Assembly: GCA_034766995.1 (NCBI GenBank)
Contig: CM068320.1
Span: 22,100,812 to 22,164,811 of the forward strand
Direction of reading: 5' to 3'
Origin: Acanthacorydalis orientalis
Taxonomy: Eukaryota > Arthropoda > Insecta > Megaloptera > Corydalidae
DNA length: 64,000 nt
Shown: piece after piece, positions 61,042-64,000 of the stretch
Layout of the letters: every line of letters starts with the position of its first letter
Numbering within the stretch: position 1 is the first letter of the stretch
Made by a program: the position numbers and the translations under genes
Notes under the pieces: model-generated
What the model was told of the DNA's origin: nothing
Databases searched by the model: none
Seen by the model: only the letters and a program-made list of their open reading frames with translations

Positions 61042-61594
61042 TTAGGTTGGTTGTAAAATAATTGTGATTTTTGTTTTTTGAATTCTAAACTTTTTTTTTT
61101 TTCAATGGAATTATCATTTCATCGTGTTCATGTTAATATCATTTTAAAGTACATTTTTCAGTCTGTATTTTGGTAACATGGTCTTTGGTTTTATTATTAA
61201 TTTTGATTCAAATTGGGTTATTGAGTTAAAGATGGAAAAGAATCAATTAAAAGAAATTTTTTGTATGAGTTCAAAACGGGTGGTAAATCAGCAAAAACTG
61301 CTCGTAAACTAAACTATGATTTGGTGTGGATACTGTTAAGGAAAGCACGGTGCAATGGTGGTTCCAAAAAAATTCTGCTGAGGACGAGAGCTTTGAAGAT
61401 GAAGAAGATCGCTGGCGTCTTTCTTCAGTTCATAACGACCAACTGAAGGCGTTAGTTGAATCAGAATCACGCACAACAATTCGAGAGCTTGCACAAAATT
61501 CAGGCATTTGTCATTCAACAGTTCTAGATCACAAATGAAAAAATGTATATGAATTTGAAGGTCATAAACTGCAATTATTTTTCTACCAACCTAA
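61042..61594 (+). mobile_element. Internally deleted mariner D2 (Hsmar1-like ends)
   Basis: 553 bp flanked by TA. The ends start TTAGGTTGGTTGTAAAATAA and, in reverse complement, TTAGGTTGGTAGAAAAATAA. The inside keeps a frameshifted N-terminal DNA-binding part (YEFKTGGKSAKTARKL; STVQWWFQKNSAEDESFEDE; SVHNDQLKALVESESRTT, IRELAQNSGICHSTVLDH). It then passes straight into GTATATGAATTTGAAGGTCA and the right repeat, exactly as in D1 at 21010-21579. D2 has lost a further stretch before that junction. Confidence 0.85.
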
Positions 61595-62177
61595 TATTAA
61601 ATTTTTAGTAACATCTCTCTCTCTATGTTCTAATAAGTATTTAAGAAATTAGATAGAGAGTAGTATTATTGACATTGGAGGTATTTTTACTTATTATTGG
61701 ATGTTTTCATTTATTTAAAAATCATTAGATATCTAAATGTGCAATTTATTCTGAAGAGATTCCGATTCTGAAGAGAACATCGATTCTGTTCAAAAAAACA
61801 TGTACTGTACTCGTATGTACTAAATATATTAACATTTTTGAATATAATTTCCAAAATAAATTAAAACATGGGTCTATTCTATCTTGACATATAACAGGAA
61901 CAATCTGATCTTAATTTTGTACAAAAAAAATAAATAAAAATAAAGGAGATCAACGAATAGACAATTAATTCTATGACTATAATATATGTTTGTTTATTTC
62001 TAAGCACGACTACATTCTAGGTTTTTACATTTACTGCATTACGTTATTTTTTTTGTCCTATTGTAGTATTTAGTCATCTTCTGATATCTCCTAATATTAA
62101 GAATCATCAAGCAATACTTTTGTATTAAGTGGATGATCTTGTAAAAGTTTCTTATGAAAGATTTTTTTTTGTACACG

Positions 62178-62243
<66 letters not shown>

Positions 62244-62280
62244 CATATATATATATATATATACTTATACATATACATAT
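61595..62280. other. AT-rich spacer before the last array
   Basis: No gene. A TTCTGAAGAGA motif is repeated around 61749-61780, and (TA)n occupies about 62178-62275. Confidence 0.6.
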
Positions 62281-62625
62281 GTGACCTGAAGAGTTATTCA
62301 ATAATAATATAGTTTATGTTTATTGACACTTTAAAATCGCAGTGTATATTTGTGATGTGTTGTAAAACCTAAATATTTCATTAAATGCAGTATGAACGGC
62401 AGTGTTTTTTTATATTTTCAAATTTAATGTCCTAATCTGATATATAATAATTCTTCATAAAGACGAATATCTTTTGGAAGATTAATGACCTTCAATCAAT
62501 TTAACATATTTAAAAATAAATTGTATAATAAAAAATTAATATTATTTTATACTAAAGAAAATATTTTCATACCTCACACACATATATTCATGTATAAATA
62601 CATACATACATACTTGCACACATAC

Positions 62626-62689
<64 letters not shown>

Positions 62690-63445
62690 ATATACATGTG
62701 ACCTGAAGAGTTATTCAATAATAATATATTTTATGTTTATTGACAATTTAAAATCGCATGAATGTTTATATTTGTGATGTGTTGTAAAACCTAAATATTT
62801 CATTAAATCCAGTATGAACGGCAGTGTTTTTTTTTTAAATTTTCAGATTTAATGTCCTAATCTGATTAATAATTCTTCATAAAGACAAATATCTTTTGGA
62901 AAATTAATGACCTTCAATCAATTTAACATATTTAAAAATAAATTGAATAATAAAAAATGAATATTATTTTATAATAAAGAAAATATTTTCATATCTCACA
63001 CACAAATATTCATGCATAAATACATACAAACATAAATACTTGCATACATACATATGTATATATATATATATATATATCTACATATAAATATACATAGGTG
63101 ACCTGAAGAGTTATTCAATAATAATATAGTTTATGTTTATTGACACTTTAAAATCGCATGAATGTTTATATTTGTGATGTGTTGTAAAACCTAAATATGT
63201 CATTAAATCCAGTATGAACGGCAGTGTTTTTTTTTAATTTTCAGATTTAATGTCCTAATCTAATTAATAATTCTTCATAAAGACAAATATCTTTTGGAAG
63301 ATTAATGGCCTTCAATCAATTTTTACATATTTAAAAATAAATTGAATAATAAAAAATGAATATTATTTTATACTAAAGAAAATATTTTCATACCTCACAC
63401 ACATATATTCATGTATAAATACATACATACATACATACATACTTG

Positions 63446-63514
<69 letters not shown>

Positions 63515-63874
63515 ATATACATATGTGACCTGAAGAGTTATTCAATAGTAATATAGTTTATGTTTATTGACACTTTAAAATCGCATGAATGTGTATATTT
63601 GTGATGTGTTGTAAAACCTGAATATTTCATTAAATCCAGTATGAACGGCAGTGGTTTTTTTATATTTTCAGATTTAATGTCCTAATCTGATTAATAATTC
63701 TTCATAAAGACAAATATCTTTGGGAAGATTAATGACCTTCAATCAATTTAACATATTTAAAAATAAATTGAATAATAAAAAATGAATATTATTTTATATT
63801 AAAGAAAATATTTTCATACCTCACACACATATATTCATGCATAAATACATACATACTTGCATACATACATACAA

Positions 63875-63932
<58 letters not shown>
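62281..63932. repeat. Tandem array, 400-427-bp units (4 copies)
   Basis: Units start at 62281, 62698, 63098 and 63525 with GTGACCTGAAGAGTTATTCA. Each contains GTGATGTGTTGTAAAACCT, GTATGAACGGCAGTG and ACCTTCAATCAATTT, then CACACA and CATACATA runs and a (TA)n tract of different length. The copies are highly similar; the spacing differences come from the simple repeats. Confidence 0.94.
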
Positions 63933-63934
<2 letters not shown>

Positions 63935-64000
63935 CGATTAATCAACAAATGCAAATGACTGTTAGCTTTAAATTGTTGATTTTTTCGTTGAATAATTTCA
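63933..64000. other. Sequence at window edge
   Basis: Single-copy AT-rich sequence after the last (TA)n tract; nothing recognised. Confidence 0.5.

Noticed and set aside
62281..63932. Regular repeats that could be mistaken for a CRISPR array
   Set aside because: Units are 400 bp, nearly identical throughout and contain microsatellites; there are no short repeats with unique spacers, and the DNA is eukaryotic.
1..64000. tRNA, rRNA and other structured RNA genes
   Set aside because: I looked for T-loop-like GGTTCRANNCC motifs and rRNA-like blocks and found none convincing; a covariance-model scan would be needed to exclude degenerate ones.

Overview
The window is eukaryotic, very AT-rich nuclear DNA, almost certainly from an insect. 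Three things point there: a SoxB-type HMG-box gene of the arthropod Sox21b kind split by a very long intron, fourteen mariner loci from several lineages, and about sixty (TA)n microsatellites. There are no operons, prokaryotic signals, rRNA genes or tRNAs that I can recognise. I cannot name the species.

The only host gene I can support is the Sox gene on the + strand. One exon (about 20157-20380) carries the N-terminus and the first half of the HMG box. A phase-1 intron of 11,561 bp follows, and a second exon (31942-32136) completes the HMG box and adds a group-B-like tail. That exon ends in another phase-1 donor, so the gene continues, but I found no further exon up to base 64000. The DNA just upstream of the first exon is odd: a block with a branch-point-like motif and a pyrimidine tract occurs three times in tandem, and the last copy forms the putative 3' splice site.

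The rest is mobile and repeated DNA. The mariner loci start at 2626, 10986, 13949, 21010, 36238, 37203, 38672, 40490, 41469, 43849, 54003, 57405, 58705 and 61042. Two have uninterrupted 349-codon transposases with a complete D,D34D triad and matched terminal inverted repeats: 41469-42762 (minus) and 54003-55295 (plus). The others are frameshifted, truncated or internally deleted. Non-LTR retrotransposon fragments lie at 5120, 21659, 33035 and 50346, with less certain ones at 36520 and 53155. Two elements look like non-autonomous piggyBac relatives with TTAA target sites (3997-5053, 17807-18474). A three-member hairpin MITE family lies at 7561, 29535 and 50531. Possible hAT ends lie at 32651 and 45262.

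Five local tandem arrays (15257-16426, 33836-35528, 49209-50073, 53750-56145, 62281-63932) have unrelated unit sequences but one shared design: a 200-430 bp single-copy block that ends in a (TA)n tract. This recurring layout, the triplicated splice-site block and a palindrome/CArG-box cluster inside the Sox intron (27080-27390) are the most unusual features here.
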